Below, in pieces: positions 26,395-37,147 of a stretch of DNA of 64,000 nucleotides. Both the position numbers and the translations under genes were made by a program. The number at the start of each line of letters is the position of its first letter. Position 1 is the first letter of the stretch. The stretch covers positions 434,001-498,000 of the forward strand of contig CAJJCY010000001.1 of the NCBI GenBank assembly GCA_905182865.1. Reading direction: 5' to 3'. Origin of the DNA: an uncultured SAR324 cluster bacterium. GTDB lineage: Bacteria > SAR324 > NAC60-12. Under the pieces are notes generated by a model. That model searched no databases. It saw only the letters and a program-made list of their open reading frames with translations, and was not told where the DNA came from.

Positions 26395-27243
26395 ATGCCG
26401 AAAAAACTCCCAAAAATTATTTTATTTCTAGGTTTGCTCTTTTTTATTGCAGGTTGTAGTTCAGCCAAATTGTTTTACAGTTATGGAGATTCAATTGCTT
26501 CATGGCAGCTGGACTCATATTTTGATCTCACAAATGAACAGGAAGAATGGGTGGAAGAACGAATGCGGTTGCACCTTGAATGGCACCGTAATGAAGAACT
26601 GCCGCGCTATAGACGCTTCCTGTTAGATATCCAAAAAAGTTCAAAAGACGGACTCACGATGAGTGAGCTTGACGAAGGTTTTTCCCGTTTTGGAACTAAA
26701 GTAGGTCGGATATTTGAACGTTTGATTCCGGATGCAGCATTATTTCTTTCTGAAATAAGTCCTGAGCAGATTAACAATCTGGAACTGGTAATGGACGAAG
26801 AAAACGAAGAAATGATGGAAAGAATGGAAAATCAGCAGGAACGTATACAGGAAAGACATGAAAATTTCTGGGAGCAAATGGAAGACTGGTTTGGAGAATT
26901 CAGTATAAGTCAGCGAGAACAAATCACGGAACTACGGGTAAAATGGTTTACTGAATCTCCGGATCCTTCTGCGGAACGTATGGAACGACGCCGAAAGTCG
27001 CAGCTCCAATTTTTAGCCTTGTTACGTTCTGTTCCAGAAAAAAAAGAACTTGAAAAATGGTTCCGCCAATGGTTTCTAAGTTGGGAAGGCGAGACTAATC
27101 CTGCCAGGAAGGCGAGAATTATACGAAACAAAAAGAGAATTCTGCTGATTGATGCTATTTTAACGCCTGAGCAACGACTCCACGTGGTTCGAGAATTAGA
27201 CGATTGGGTAGAATTACTGGAGGAAAAAATTGAAAACCCTTAG
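26395..27243 (+). CDS. DUF6279-type lipoprotein
   Basis: A 282-aa protein with a lipoprotein signal (lipobox IAGC at about residues 18-21). SAKLFYSYGDSIASWQLDSY and FDLTNEQEEWVEER recall the DUF6279 pattern (L.YN..D......D.YFDLT..Q). The remainder is a highly charged helical domain, very rich in glutamate and methionine around residues 138-165 (repeated ER/EE patches), probably a coiled coil. Location is an outer or inner membrane face of the periplasm. Function unknown. Confidence 0.78.
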   Translation: MPKKLPKIILFLGLLFFIAGCSSAKLFYSYGDSIASWQLDSYFDLTNEQEEWVEERMRLHLEWHRNEELPRYRRFLLDIQKSSKDGLTMSELDEGFSRFGTKVGRIFERLIPDAALFLSEISPEQINNLELVMDEENEEMMERMENQQERIQERHENFWEQMEDWFGEFSISQREQITELRVKWFTESPDPSAERMERRRKSQLQFLALLRSVPEKKELEKWFRQWFLSWEGETNPARKARIIRNKKRILLIDAILTPEQRLHVVRELDDWVELLEEKIENP

Positions 27244-27335
27244 AGGTTTAATAGTCATTTGGCTGGACTTTTCTTGAAAAACGAACGATTATAATTTTCA
27301 AAAATTCACAATTTTAAACTTAATACCTAGAATCT

Positions 27336-28497
27336 ATGAGCGAAATGTTATTTACTTCTGAATCTGTTTCAGAAGGTCATCCTGACAAAATTTGTGATCA
27401 GATTTCTGATGCAATTCTTGATGCAATGCTGGATCAGGATACAGCCAGCCGGGTGGCTTGTGAAACCCTTGTGACCACCGGAATGGTTGTGGTGGCTGGA
27501 GAAGTTACAACAAAAGCGTGGGTTGACATGCAAAAAGTGGTGCGTGATACTGTCGAGGAAATCGGTTATACAGATTCCAACATGGGCTTTGATTTCAATA
27601 CTTGTGCAGTGCTCATCAGCCTGGATAAACAATCTCCTAACATAGCACAGGGTGTCAACGAAGGTGAAGGTGCACATACTGAACAGGGTGCTGGTGACCA
27701 GGGATTGATGTTTGGCTATGCCTGTGATGAAACTCCGGAACTGATGCCTCTTCCTATTCAACTTGCACATCGGTTGACTGAGCGGCTCTCCCATGTCCGT
27801 AAAGACGGGACAATGGATTATTTACGTCCGGACGGGAAATCGCAGGTGACCGTCCGTTATGTTGACGGCATACCAAAATCTGTGAATGCAGTTGTTATCA
27901 GTACTCAGCATGCGGAAGAAGTAAGTCAGTCTCAATTACACGAAGATATAAAGAAAAATGTGATTAGTCATGTGATACCTGAGAAATACCTGAATGATTC
28001 AACACAATATCACATAAATCCTACAGGTATCTTTGTGATAGGTGGTCCGCAGGGTGACTGCGGTTTGACGGGACGCAAAATTATTGTTGATACTTACGGT
28101 GGAATGGCTGCATGGCGGAGGTGCATTTTCAGGAAAAGATCCTTCAAAGGTTGATCGGTCTGCTGCATATGCAGCACGTCATGTAGCAAAAAATGTAGTT
28201 GCGGCAGGACTTGCCTCACGCTGTGAAGTTCAATTAGCTTATGCGATTGGAGTTGCTGAGCCGGTTTCTGTTTCTGTTAAAAACCTTAAAACAAATAAGA
28301 TTGATGAATTAAAAATTATTGAATTGATTCGCAATAATTTTGAATTAAAACCGGCAGGACTGATTCGGGCCTTGGACCTGCTGCGACCGATTTATCAAAA
28401 AACTGCCGCATACGGACACTTTGGCCGTGAGATTCCGGAATTCACCTGGGAAGCGACAAACAAGGCAAATGAATTGAAAATACAGGCGGGATTATAA
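27336..28497 (+). CDS. metK: S-adenosylmethionine synthetase (one frameshift)
   Basis: It makes SAM from methionine and ATP. The first frame gives [32 protein letters not shown] (ATP block) and [13 protein letters not shown]. It should continue into the [17 protein letters not shown]-loop, which is found in another frame. A two-base loss (CA of a CACA) near 28108 accounts for the break, turning AAHGGG into AAWRR. After correction the length is about 387 aa, normal. An indispensable enzyme, so a sequencing error is the likeliest explanation. It heads a cluster with HPr and aroE. Confidence 0.95.
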
Positions 28498-28500
28498 TTC

Positions 28501-28770
28501 ATGGTTAGTCAGGATATCTTGATCATTAATCGTCTTGGGCTTCACGCACGTGCTGCAGCCCAATTGGTAAGAATGGCCAATGAATATCCTTGTGACATTC
28601 GCCTGACTATGGATGAGCGAAACTCTGACGCAAAATCTGTTATGGAAGTACTGATGCTTGGAGCCACTGAAGGCACTACTCTAAAACTAAGTGCAGATGG
28701 GAAAAAAGAGGACGAAGCCCTGAAATCTATTGTTGACTTGTTCGCAGCACGTTTTAATGAGTTGGAATGA
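28501..28770 (+). CDS. ptsH: HPr-family phosphocarrier protein
   Basis: An 89-aa HPr. GLHARAAAQLV carries the phosphorylated histidine (residue about 16) with its arginine, and AKSVMEVLMLGA has the serine position used by HPr kinase. In many non-enteric proteobacteria HPr serves a regulatory rather than sugar-transport PTS; no EI or EIIA is in the window. It follows metK by 3 bases and overlaps aroE by 4 bases (ATGA). Confidence 0.93.
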   Translation: MVSQDILIINRLGLHARAAAQLVRMANEYPCDIRLTMDERNSDAKSVMEVLMLGATEGTTLKLSADGKKEDEALKSIVDLFAARFNELE

Positions 28771-29609
28771 CGGAAATACTAAGCGGCAGGACCAGGATAT
28801 ACGGGATCATCGGCTGTCCTGTGGAACACTCATTTTCTCCTCTGATGCAAAATGTGGCATTTGACGCATTGAAAATAGATGCCCGTTATCTTGCATTTTC
28901 AGTAAAACCGGAGCAGATCCAGCAGGCAATTGCTGGAATCAGGGCCCTGAATATTCATGGAGTCAATGTTACCGTTCCGCATAAAAGCTCTGTAATTTCC
29001 TGTCTTGATGAAATCTCACCTCTTGCGCGACTGATTGGTGCAGTCAACACGATAAAAAATGTGCGGGGACGTCTCATTGGAACAAACACAGATGTTTCCG
29101 GATTTATCCGCTCACTGGAAACATTAAATTTTTCTCCAAAACATAAATCGATTGCTCTGCTTGGAGCAGGTGGATCTGCCCGTGCTGTGCTTGCAGGACT
29201 TGCAGATGCAGGAGCATCCTGCATTTTTATTCATAATCGTACAGTCGGACGTGCAGAAAGCCTGGTGACAGAATTTTCTCAAAAATTTCCGGATACTCAG
29301 TTAAAATCCGTTTCTGTAAAAACAATACTCGAAACTCCTTTAGATTTGCTGGTTAACACGACTACTGTCGGAATGGAGACAGATGCAAGTCCGTTGGATT
29401 TGAGTCAATGTCGTAAAATAAAGCACTTGGCTGATCTAATTTACAGTCCCCCACAAACAAGACTTCTCAAGCAGGCAGAAGAGCTTGGCATCCCTGCCAT
29501 AAACGGTATGGGCATGTTGCTTAACCAGGGTTGTGACGCTTTTACATTTTGGACAGGTCAACCTGCTCCGGAAACAGTGATGCAGGAACAGTTGCTTAAC
29601 CTGGTTTGA
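28767..29609 (+). CDS. aroE: Shikimate dehydrogenase
   Basis: It reduces 3-dehydroshikimate with NADPH in the shikimate pathway. GCPVEHSFSP (usual HSLSP), NVTVPHK with the catalytic lysine, NTDVSGF with the catalytic aspartate, and the LGAGGSARAV NADP loop are present; the C-terminal NGMGMLLNQG block closes the active site. Length 280 aa is normal. The start overlaps the HPr stop (ATGA), so translation is coupled. Confidence 0.95.
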   Translation: MTEILSGRTRIYGIIGCPVEHSFSPLMQNVAFDALKIDARYLAFSVKPEQIQQAIAGIRALNIHGVNVTVPHKSSVISCLDEISPLARLIGAVNTIKNVRGRLIGTNTDVSGFIRSLETLNFSPKHKSIALLGAGGSARAVLAGLADAGASCIFIHNRTVGRAESLVTEFSQKFPDTQLKSVSVKTILETPLDLLVNTTTVGMETDASPLDLSQCRKIKHLADLIYSPPQTRLLKQAEELGIPAINGMGMLLNQGCDAFTFWTGQPAPETVMQEQLLNLV

Positions 29610-29631
29610 GTGATTTTATTCGGAAAATATC

Positions 29632-31106
29632 ATGCAGATTCCTTTTGAAGTAGATTCTCCCCAAAAAGACGAAAACTCCAAAAAAGAAGCCCGATTTCAA
29701 ATACTTCAATTCCCCATATTTCTCAAAAAACTCAGGATACCCAGAATCCGGCATCTAAGCAGGAAAAAAAACCGCTCACAGTTTCACAGCTCACCCGCCA
29801 GATTTCGCTGCTGTTGGAAGGCAAATTTCGCTCATTGACCGTGGAAGGTGAGCTGTCAAATGTTAAGAGGGCTGCCTCGGGACATTGGTATTTTAGTCTC
29901 AAGGACGATCAGTCACAAATACGTGGTGTGATGTTCCGGAACGCTGCAGCCGGTTTGCGTTTTGAACCGGAAGATGGTTTGGAAGTAGTGGTGCGAGGAC
30001 ACCTCACTGTTTATCAGCAGAGAGGCGAATATCAGGTCATGGTTTCCTCAATGGAACCAAAAGGCTTGGGGGCTCTTCAACTGGCCTTTGAACAACTTAA
30101 AGCCAAACTTGATGCAGAAGGCTTGTTTGCTGCGGAACACAAGCAGTCCATACCTTTTTTACCTCGAAGAATTGGAATTGTGACTTCACCCACGGGTGCA
30201 GTAATTCATGATATGCTGACTGTTCTGGAGCGCCGTTTTGATGGAATTCCGGTTTTGTTTTTTCCAGTTCAGGTACAGGGTGAAATGGCAGCACCAACTC
30301 TGGTGGAAGCAATTCAGCATCTGAACAATCTTCGTGATTCACAGCAGATAGACGTTTTGATTGTCGGCAGAGGTGGAGGTTCGGTGGAAGATTTGTGGGC
30401 ATTTAACGATGAGAAACTGGCAAGAGCGATTTTTTCATCTGATATCCCAGTCATTTCTGCGGTTGGACACGAAACTGATTTTACGATTGCCGATTTTGTC
30501 AGTGATCTGCGTGCACCAACTCCGTCTGCAGCAGTGGAACTGGCTGTGCCTAAAAAAGAGGATTTAGAGCATACTGTCAGTCAAAAACAGGAGCGGTTGC
30601 AGCGAACAATGCTGCTGCAGCTTGAACGACTCAGGGAATATGTTGAAGCTGTACGCCTGAGATTAGCTTCGCCTGATTCCATGCTGCAGCAACATGCTCA
30701 GCGCGTGGATGACCTGGATTCTTTACTGCGCGAAAGAACAAAGCGTCAGCTGGAAAATTTACTCATTCGGACTTCTGGTATTGCAGAAAAACTTTTTCTG
30801 CTTAGTCCCGGACGTGAATTGGACACACAGCAGCATAGCCTGAACCTTCTGCAGGATCGTTTAACACGCGCCATTGGTCTTTTGCAAATCAAGCTGAGCG
30901 ACTCGGTGCAGCAGCAGATGGATTTGCTGGACAGCCTCAGCCCGCTTTCAGTTCTTCATCGAGGTTACAGTGTAACGCTGGATAACAAAGGTAAATCATT
31001 ACGATCTGTAAAAGAGGTTAATTCTGGAGATAAATTGCAGGTGCGAATGGAAGATGGTACCCTGCAAACAAAAGTAGTATCAGTTAAACCAAAACATCCA
31101 AATTAA
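29632..31106 (+). CDS. xseA: Exodeoxyribonuclease VII large subunit (one frameshift near the N-terminus)
   Basis: XseA with XseB forms an exonuclease that acts on single-stranded DNA. The main frame contains the N-terminal OB-fold (LTVSQLTRQISLLLEGKF, VEGELSNVKRA, HWYFSLKD), the catalytic core (RRIGIVTSPTGAVIHD, RGGGSVEDLWAFNDE, AVGHETDFTIADFV) and the long C-terminal coiled coil. ATG at 29632 begins a different frame; one base is missing in an A-run near 29684. TTG at 29814 would truncate the OB-fold, so it is not the start. No xseB is adjacent. Confidence 0.93.
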
Positions 31107-31115
31107 GGAATTATA

Positions 31116-31889
31116 ATGGAAATAATAACTATTCCCTGTTTAGAGGACAATTTCGCATATTTGTTGATTTGCCCAAACACGCAGCAGGCAGCCGTTGTTG
31201 ATCCATCAGAAACAGCTCCTGTGCAAAAAGCAATTGAGAAGCATGGCGTGGAATTGACAACGATTCTTAACACGCATCACCATTGGGATCATGTGGGCGG
31301 TAATAAAGAGTTAAAGGCAAAATATCCAGAGTTAATAATTTACGGCCATGAATCCGACCGCGGGAGGATTCCGGAACAAACTGTATTTTTGAAAAGTGGA
31401 GATGAGGTATGTTTTGGGGAGCAAACTGGAACTTTTTTACACAATCCGGGACACACTTCCGGAGCCATAACTTTTGTGTTTGGCAAGACCGCGTTTACCG
31501 GAGACACTTTGTTTGCGGCAGGTTGTGGACGTCTTTTTGAAGGAACACCTGAGCAAATGCATGATTCGCTTAATATTCAAATCGGTGGACTTCCGGACGA
31601 TACTGAACTGTATTTCGGACACGAATACACTGTAGCCAATTTGCGCTTTGCTTTGAGCGTAGAAACAGGAAATACGGAAATTAATAAAAAACTTGCTGCG
31701 GTTACTACTCTGCGTTCATCTGGTAAATTTTCCACTCCCACTACTTTGGCAGAGGAGCGTAGGACAAATCCGTTTATGCGCTGCTCCTCAGCAGAAATTT
31801 GCGCAACTGTTACGTCCAGGGAACCCGGACACAATTTATCAGAAAAAGAAGTATTTCGGACATTGCGGGAACTAAAAAATAATTTTTAA
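31116..31889 (+). CDS. gloB: Hydroxyacylglutathione hydrolase (glyoxalase II)
   Basis: It hydrolyses S-lactoylglutathione, the second step of methylglyoxal detoxification. The metallo-beta-lactamase motif THHHWDH binds the two metals, with further ligands in NPGHTSG and FTGDTLF, and YFGHEYT. The C-terminal glutathione-binding extension (KKLAAVTTLRSS...RTNPFMRC) is complete. Length 257 aa is typical. It sits 9 bases after xseA and 3 bases before the CDF transporter. Confidence 0.94.
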   Translation: MEIITIPCLEDNFAYLLICPNTQQAAVVDPSETAPVQKAIEKHGVELTTILNTHHHWDHVGGNKELKAKYPELIIYGHESDRGRIPEQTVFLKSGDEVCFGEQTGTFLHNPGHTSGAITFVFGKTAFTGDTLFAAGCGRLFEGTPEQMHDSLNIQIGGLPDDTELYFGHEYTVANLRFALSVETGNTEINKKLAAVTTLRSSGKFSTPTTLAEERRTNPFMRCSSAEICATVTSREPGHNLSEKEVFRTLRELKNNF

Positions 31890-31892
31890 GAA

Positions 31893-33059
31893 ATGCAAAA
31901 AACTGATCTCACAGAAAAAGATGCCTTAAAAGTTACCTGGCTTGGTCTGCTGGCAAATCTTCTTTTGGCACTCGCCAAAGGCTTCATCGGCTTTATTGCA
32001 AATTCATCAGCCTTGATCGCGGATGCCGGTCATTCTGTTTCAGATTTGCTTTCTGACGGAATCACCCTCTGGGCGGTGCGCATGTCAGGTATTCCGAAAG
32101 ACAAAAATCATCCTTACGGACACGGAAAATTTGAAACTGTCGGCACTTTTATTGTTGCGCTTTTACTGCTATTTACTGGAATCGGAGTGGCCTGGCATGT
32201 TTTTAATAAAATGGATTCACCAGAGGTGCCTGGAACAATTGCACTTTGGATGGCGGGAATTGCAATTGCAGTTAAAGAAGTGCTTTATCATGCCACAAGA
32301 ATGGTTGCCAGGCGAACCGGAAGCCGTATTTTGCTCGCAAATGCGTGGCATCACCGATCGGATGCAATATCTTCTGTGGCGGCACTCGTCGGAATCGGAG
32401 GAGCGCAATGGGGACTTCCATTAATGGATCCAATCGCCGGAGTACTGGTTGCAGGTCTGATTATAAAAACTGGAATAAACATTGGTTATGAAAGTATACG
32501 CGAACTGACGGATGAGGCGGTGGAGGAAGAAGTCATCAGTGAGTTAGGACAGATCCTGTCTGGAATCGAAGGAGTGGATCATTATCACGAAATGCGGGCT
32601 CGAAGAATGGGGCCGCATCTGCTGGTGGATTTACACATTCAAGTGGACAGCATGATGAGCATTTCCGCAGGACATCAGGTGGCGGAAAGAGTGCGTTTGG
32701 GTATTTTAGAAAAGTTACCTGCTGTTAACGAAGTACTCGTGCATGTCGATGCAGAAGATGATTTTTTTGAGGTGGAAGGCACGGAAGATCCGCAAAAAAT
32801 AGTGCTGATGCGGCCTCAAAGTGAAATAGAAAATGATGTCAAAAAAGCCCTGAGTGTAATTCCTGAAATTGAGGGCATAACCCACATTTACTGCCACTAT
32901 CTGAATCAGGAACTGACTGTACAGGTTAACATTCTTCTTGATGTGGAAATGCGTATTCGAGATGCTCAGAAAATTGCTTCGGCTGCACGGATGAAAATTG
33001 AACAAATAAAAGATATTGATGCAGCCGATCTGCATCTTGAACTCGATGATGCATTTTAG
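31893..33059 (+). CDS. Cation diffusion facilitator transporter
   Basis: A 388-aa CDF family metal exporter. Membrane helices carry the metal-site motifs DAGHSVSDLLSD (helix 2) and HHRSDAISS (helix 5), both HxxxD or DxxxD pairs that bind Zn, Fe or Mn. The cytoplasmic C-terminal domain is longer than the minimum, with two ferredoxin-like units, the second after VLMRPQSEIEND. Metal specificity cannot be fixed. It is the last gene of the xseA-gloB run and is convergent with the glycosyltransferase. Confidence 0.93.
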   Translation: MQKTDLTEKDALKVTWLGLLANLLLALAKGFIGFIANSSALIADAGHSVSDLLSDGITLWAVRMSGIPKDKNHPYGHGKFETVGTFIVALLLLFTGIGVAWHVFNKMDSPEVPGTIALWMAGIAIAVKEVLYHATRMVARRTGSRILLANAWHHRSDAISSVAALVGIGGAQWGLPLMDPIAGVLVAGLIIKTGINIGYESIRELTDEAVEEEVISELGQILSGIEGVDHYHEMRARRMGPHLLVDLHIQVDSMMSISAGHQVAERVRLGILEKLPAVNEVLVHVDAEDDFFEVEGTEDPQKIVLMRPQSEIENDVKKALSVIPEIEGITHIYCHYLNQELTVQVNILLDVEMRIRDAQKIASAARMKIEQIKDIDAADLHLELDDAF

Positions 33060-33231
33060 TGTTAAGGCGTTCCTCCCGAAACGGAGTTCGGTTCTTCCAG
33101 ACCTTTCCTCATTTAAGGCCCCTCTTACAGGTTATTCTCAAAACCCCATTTAGAGTGGAACCATTTCATACTAAAATGTTCTGCTTCATTTATCAAAGGT
33201 ATGAACATCAACCGGTAGGGTGAGTGGGAAC

Positions 33232-34850
33232 TCAGGGAATGAGCTCATATACCTGTAAATTGCGAACCATTCTGTCATACCTGCGGGTTTCGATTTCTCC
33301 TAAATAACGCAGCGGCATCTCAAACCGTTCATAAAAATCAACTACCCCACCCTGACATTCCTGTAATTCACAAACGAAAATACTGGGGCCCATTTTTACT
33401 TCATCCAACGGACTCCACAAATTACGTTCCGGTTTTTCAATACTGTGTGGCCAGGGTTGGTGTGGCAGATAGAAAGACAAAGCACTGCTTAACTGATACT
33501 CACGTGAAACTATGAAAGAAATTTTTGAAATTCCATTTTGAACCAGCAACTGCTGCAGTTGTTCACCAGTTTTGTCCCACTTAAGAACCCTGGTCAGCCG
33601 GTCAGAGGAAATATCCATGGCGGTTTTTTGGATTAATCCTCCGTATTCCTCAATCTCAGCCGGTGAAAGGATTTGCTTTAAATGCAGGCGATACTGACTC
33701 GTGCTGTAGAGACGCTCGTCATTATTCCTTAGTTTTTCCAAGGTAGCCTGTGGGACATTATTATTCTTTAAATAATCATAGTTCTTCAGTTCATAGGGCA
33801 TCCAGTCAAACAATGGATTTAGTGCGTGAGTAACAACAGTTCCGGTCAGGGCGACATTGATTAATAATCCAGATGCCAATAAAACATAAAGTTTTTTCTT
33901 TTGGAAACGCCATAGCAGTTCCTTGCCCAGAATAATTGCAATTCCTAGATATGCCAGGTTTGCCCAGTGTGGATCAGAGATGGTACCTTTGAGACTCATT
34001 ACTGTGAAAAAGAACAGCGGAAAGATAGAAATCACCGTTATCACTGATTCGGGACTTCTTGCTTCAACCAAACGGTCCCGTATCCACCAGAGACCCAGGC
34101 CTCCCATCAGCGCCCAAAGTGGAGAAAACAGGAGCAAATGTCCAACTGTAAAAGCCAATGTGTTTTCACCAAAATCTGCTCCAGAAGCACCTTTTCCCAG
34201 CTGCCAGCGGAATGAAACCCAGTCGTGTTGTGCATTCCAGATAATTACCGGAATAAAAATGGCCAGTGAGATTAATCCTGTAATATAAAGCCATGGGTTA
34301 AGAACATCTTTACGGGTTTTCCTGTAAAGCAGAAGATGCAGAAATAGATATTGTTCCAACTGTTTATGTACTTTGAAAGTGCACCAAATCCTGCCGCAAC
34401 TCCAATCCAAAGCAGCCAGTTATTAGCAGGCTGCTGATGAAAACGAATCAGCAGAAAAAGAGCCAGAATCCAAAATAACAAAAAAGGCTGGGTGATGTGC
34501 AGAAAAATGCTGCCGAGAGTGAAATACGGCATACTGCATAAAATAAGCAGGGTTACCAGGGCAGGTTTAATTCCGTACAAACGAAATGTGCCGGCATAGA
34601 CTAAAGTCAGTATGCTTAAAGTAACCAGTTGTGAACCGATCTCAAGAGCAGTTTCATTATTTCCGCCAATGAAGGTTATACCACGAATGAGCCAGGCAAT
34701 CATCGGTGGATGCTCATAATAAGAAAAGCTCAGGTAGCGCGACCAGACCCAGTGGTCAAGCATATCTGGATGTGGATTTAAATTTTGATTAACTATAGCA
34801 AAAATCAAAAAATGAAAGGCAAGGATGCCGAATGCAGGCGTGTGTTTCAA
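33232..34850 (-). CDS. GT39-family membrane glycosyltransferase (one frameshift)
   Basis: An ArnT/PMT-like polytopic enzyme that transfers sugars from a polyprenyl-phosphate donor on the periplasmic face. The N-terminal frame has DHWVWSRYLSFSYYEHPPM and AWLIRG, close to the DEAYYWxWSxxLxxSYxxHPP motif. The second frame begins QYLFLHLLLYRKTRKDV and has IIWNAQHDWVSFRWQ, typical of the family. One indel near 34360 separates the frames after GALSKY. The joined protein is about 538 aa. The first codon is TTG at 34850, within an octamer repeat. Confidence 0.85.
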
Positions 34851-34927
34851 AGTTTTAAAAAGGTAAAGAAGGCACTATGGCATTAAGGCTCATAGTTACA
34901 AGAGTTTCAAAGTACCAAAGTATTTAT
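34844..34927. repeat. Period-8 repeat GTTTCAAA-like, intergenic
   Basis: Units GTTTCAAA (34844-34851), GTTTTAAA (34852-34859), GTTACAAG (34895-34902), GTTTCAAA (34904-34911), GTACCAAA (34912-34919) and GTATTTAT (34920-34927). Related words (TCATAGTTTTAGAAAG) continue to about 34980. The same octamer family occurs inside menC at 54249-54288 on the opposite strand. Confidence 0.6.
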
Positions 34928-35008
34928 AAAGGCAAAGAACTTACTGAGTAAAAGAGTCTCATAGTTTTAGAAAGTTTTTTTCTTAGTGTTCTTAGGGCTA
35001 AAATAGTT

Positions 35009-37132
35009 TCAGGCAAAAACAATGGCCCGTAAGTCGAGATGCCGACCGGACCATTCTGCAAGTCGACTGCACAGCCAAAGCCGATTTCCACATTTCACTG
35101 GATCTTCGTCCATGACCATAACATCTTCAAAAAATCGGGTTACGACCGGTTCAATTGCATGCAGTTGTTTCAAGTAGTTTTCCGGATTCCAGCGGGCTTG
35201 CTGATCAGAGTTGAGAATGGGCTGCAGAGCTGTGAAAAAGTTTTTTTCTTCAGCCAGTTTCAAAGTAGATTGATCCATATTTATGGCAATTTTCTTTGGA
35301 TATTTGTAACTGATATTTGCAGCACGAACTATTGCTTCAACGGATCTTTTGAAAATATCTGTTTCAAGATGTTTCCCCAAAAATTCAGCTAATTGAAGCT
35401 GTTCAACTGGTAAAGCTTTGCTTTCTGCTCTATCTGACGGCCGGATCTGGAGAACTGCCTCAATTAAATCATAGCGGATATTACGTTGCTGCATATACCA
35501 GCGTTGGCGCTGAAGAAGGAATTTAATTAATTCGTGTTGTAGTTTTGAGCGGTCAAGTCCCAAATTTTGCTGGACATCAAGTAGACGAATTGCTTCTGAA
35601 GTAAGATCATGCAGACCAAGTGAAATACCGGATCCGAAAATAAGCTGGATGATTCCCTGTGCTGTTCTCCTTAATGCAAACGGATCTGCAGCGCCGGTTG
35701 GAATCATGTCCAGCGAGAAAGCGGTGTTCAGCATATCAAGTTTATCTGCAACAGAAACAGCAACTGTTTCCATATTTTGCGGCAGTGAATCTTTTGCAGT
35801 GCGCGGATAATAGTGTTCCCGGATTCCGCTGCAAATCAAATCAGGTTCATTTTTCAATTTAGCATAATTTTCACCCATCACTCCCTGTAATTCAGGAAAC
35901 TCAGCAACCATCCGCGTTCCAAGATCAAACTTGCTCAGTTCCGCAATTCTCTGGACCTGTTTTTTTTGAGTTTTTGAAAGGTTTAAAGAATGTGCGATAT
36001 AAACACTGAGTTCTGCAATACGCTGAACACGTTGAGCCTGCGAGCCCCGCTGCTGAAAAAATACGACATTATCTGCTTTTGTTTGAAAATCAGACAGAGC
36101 TTTTTTTTGGTCATCCAAATAAAAGAAACGTGCATCACTCAGTCGTGCACGTAAAACTTTTTCATTTCCGCGCTGTACAGTTTCAAGAGATCTTTCGTCT
36201 CCGTTACGTACTGTTACGAAATTAGGAAGCAACTTTTTTCCTCCTGTTTTATTATCTTTATTTTTCTGAAAAACGGGAAAATATCGCTGATGGACAGCCA
36301 TGCTGGTTACAAGCACTTCACTTGGAAGTTCCAGGAAATCCTTTTCAAAATCACCTAAAAGAACAGTGGGCCACTCTACCAGGTTTGTAACTTCTGTCAG
36401 CAGTCTATCCTCCAACTCAACTTCAAAACCGTGTTTCTGCTCCTGCTTTTTAACTTGTGAAAGAATAGATTCACGCCGTTTTTCAAAATTTGCCATCACA
36501 TTGAGTTTTTCCAGCAGCTTTTCATATTCAGCTGCCTGTTTAAGTACGCTTTTTCCTGAACTCAAAAATCGATGTCCTCTGGTTTCATTTCCGGCTTCTA
36601 CCATTTCCAATTTAACGGGTACAACTTCATCATTCCAAAGTGAAACGATCCAGCGTATCGGACGAATGAAACGCATCCGATATGAACCCCAGCGCATATT
36701 TTTTGGAAAATTAAGTTGAGAGATCCACTGCTCTACCTCTGCCTGAAGTAATTCCGGAACTGGCTTACCCAACTCTTCGCGTTGTACAAACAAATACTCT
36801 TTGCCCTCGAAATCACGAATTTCTAGATTGTCAACGGAAACTCCATTTTTACCTGCAAATCCCTGCGCAGCTTTGCTCCAGTTATTTTTTGCATCTTTTG
36901 CAATTTCAGCCGGAGGACCCTTTAATTCTATTTTTCGATCTGCTTGTTTTTCCGGAAGTCCCTGCAGTTGTAATGTTAATCTTCTTGGAGTGGAAAAAGT
37001 TAGAATATTATCAAAACTCAACTTATGCAGTTCGCAAGTTTTGTTTGCTAAAGATTTTAGTTGTTCAACTGCAGGCAAAATCATCTGTGCCGGCATTTCT
37101 TCAAGTCCAATTTCAAGTAAATATGTATTCAC
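35009..37132 (-). CDS. glyS: Glycine-tRNA ligase beta subunit
   Basis: The beta subunit of the bacterial alpha2beta2 GlyRS. The 707-aa protein starts LLEIGLEEMPAQMI, has the SYRMRFIRPIRWIVSLWND block, the HD-like region and a C-terminal DALR-type anticodon-binding domain (FFEDVMVMDEDPVKCGNRL). Length is normal. It starts 15 bases after glyQ, the usual glyQS arrangement. Confidence 0.97.
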   Translation of the reverse strand: MNTYLLEIGLEEMPAQMILPAVEQLKSLANKTCELHKLSFDNILTFSTPRRLTLQLQGLPEKQADRKIELKGPPAEIAKDAKNNWSKAAQGFAGKNGVSVDNLEIRDFEGKEYLFVQREELGKPVPELLQAEVEQWISQLNFPKNMRWGSYRMRFIRPIRWIVSLWNDEVVPVKLEMVEAGNETRGHRFLSSGKSVLKQAAEYEKLLEKLNVMANFEKRRESILSQVKKQEQKHGFEVELEDRLLTEVTNLVEWPTVLLGDFEKDFLELPSEVLVTSMAVHQRYFPVFQKNKDNKTGGKKLLPNFVTVRNGDERSLETVQRGNEKVLRARLSDARFFYLDDQKKALSDFQTKADNVVFFQQRGSQAQRVQRIAELSVYIAHSLNLSKTQKKQVQRIAELSKFDLGTRMVAEFPELQGVMGENYAKLKNEPDLICSGIREHYYPRTAKDSLPQNMETVAVSVADKLDMLNTAFSLDMIPTGAADPFALRRTAQGIIQLIFGSGISLGLHDLTSEAIRLLDVQQNLGLDRSKLQHELIKFLLQRQRWYMQQRNIRYDLIEAVLQIRPSDRAESKALPVEQLQLAEFLGKHLETDIFKRSVEAIVRAANISYKYPKKIAINMDQSTLKLAEEKNFFTALQPILNSDQQARWNPENYLKQLHAIEPVVTRFFEDVMVMDEDPVKCGNRLWLCSRLAEWSGRHLDLRAIVFA

Positions 37133-37147
37133 AATGCAGCTATCACA

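Noticed and set aside
27244-27335. SAM riboswitch upstream of metK
   Set aside because: The 92-base region is AT-rich and shows none of the conserved SAM-I/II/III stems or a terminator.
29814-31106. xseA starting at TTG 29814
   Set aside because: The conserved OB-fold start LTVSQLTRQISLLLEG lies upstream in the same frame, so this start would truncate the domain.
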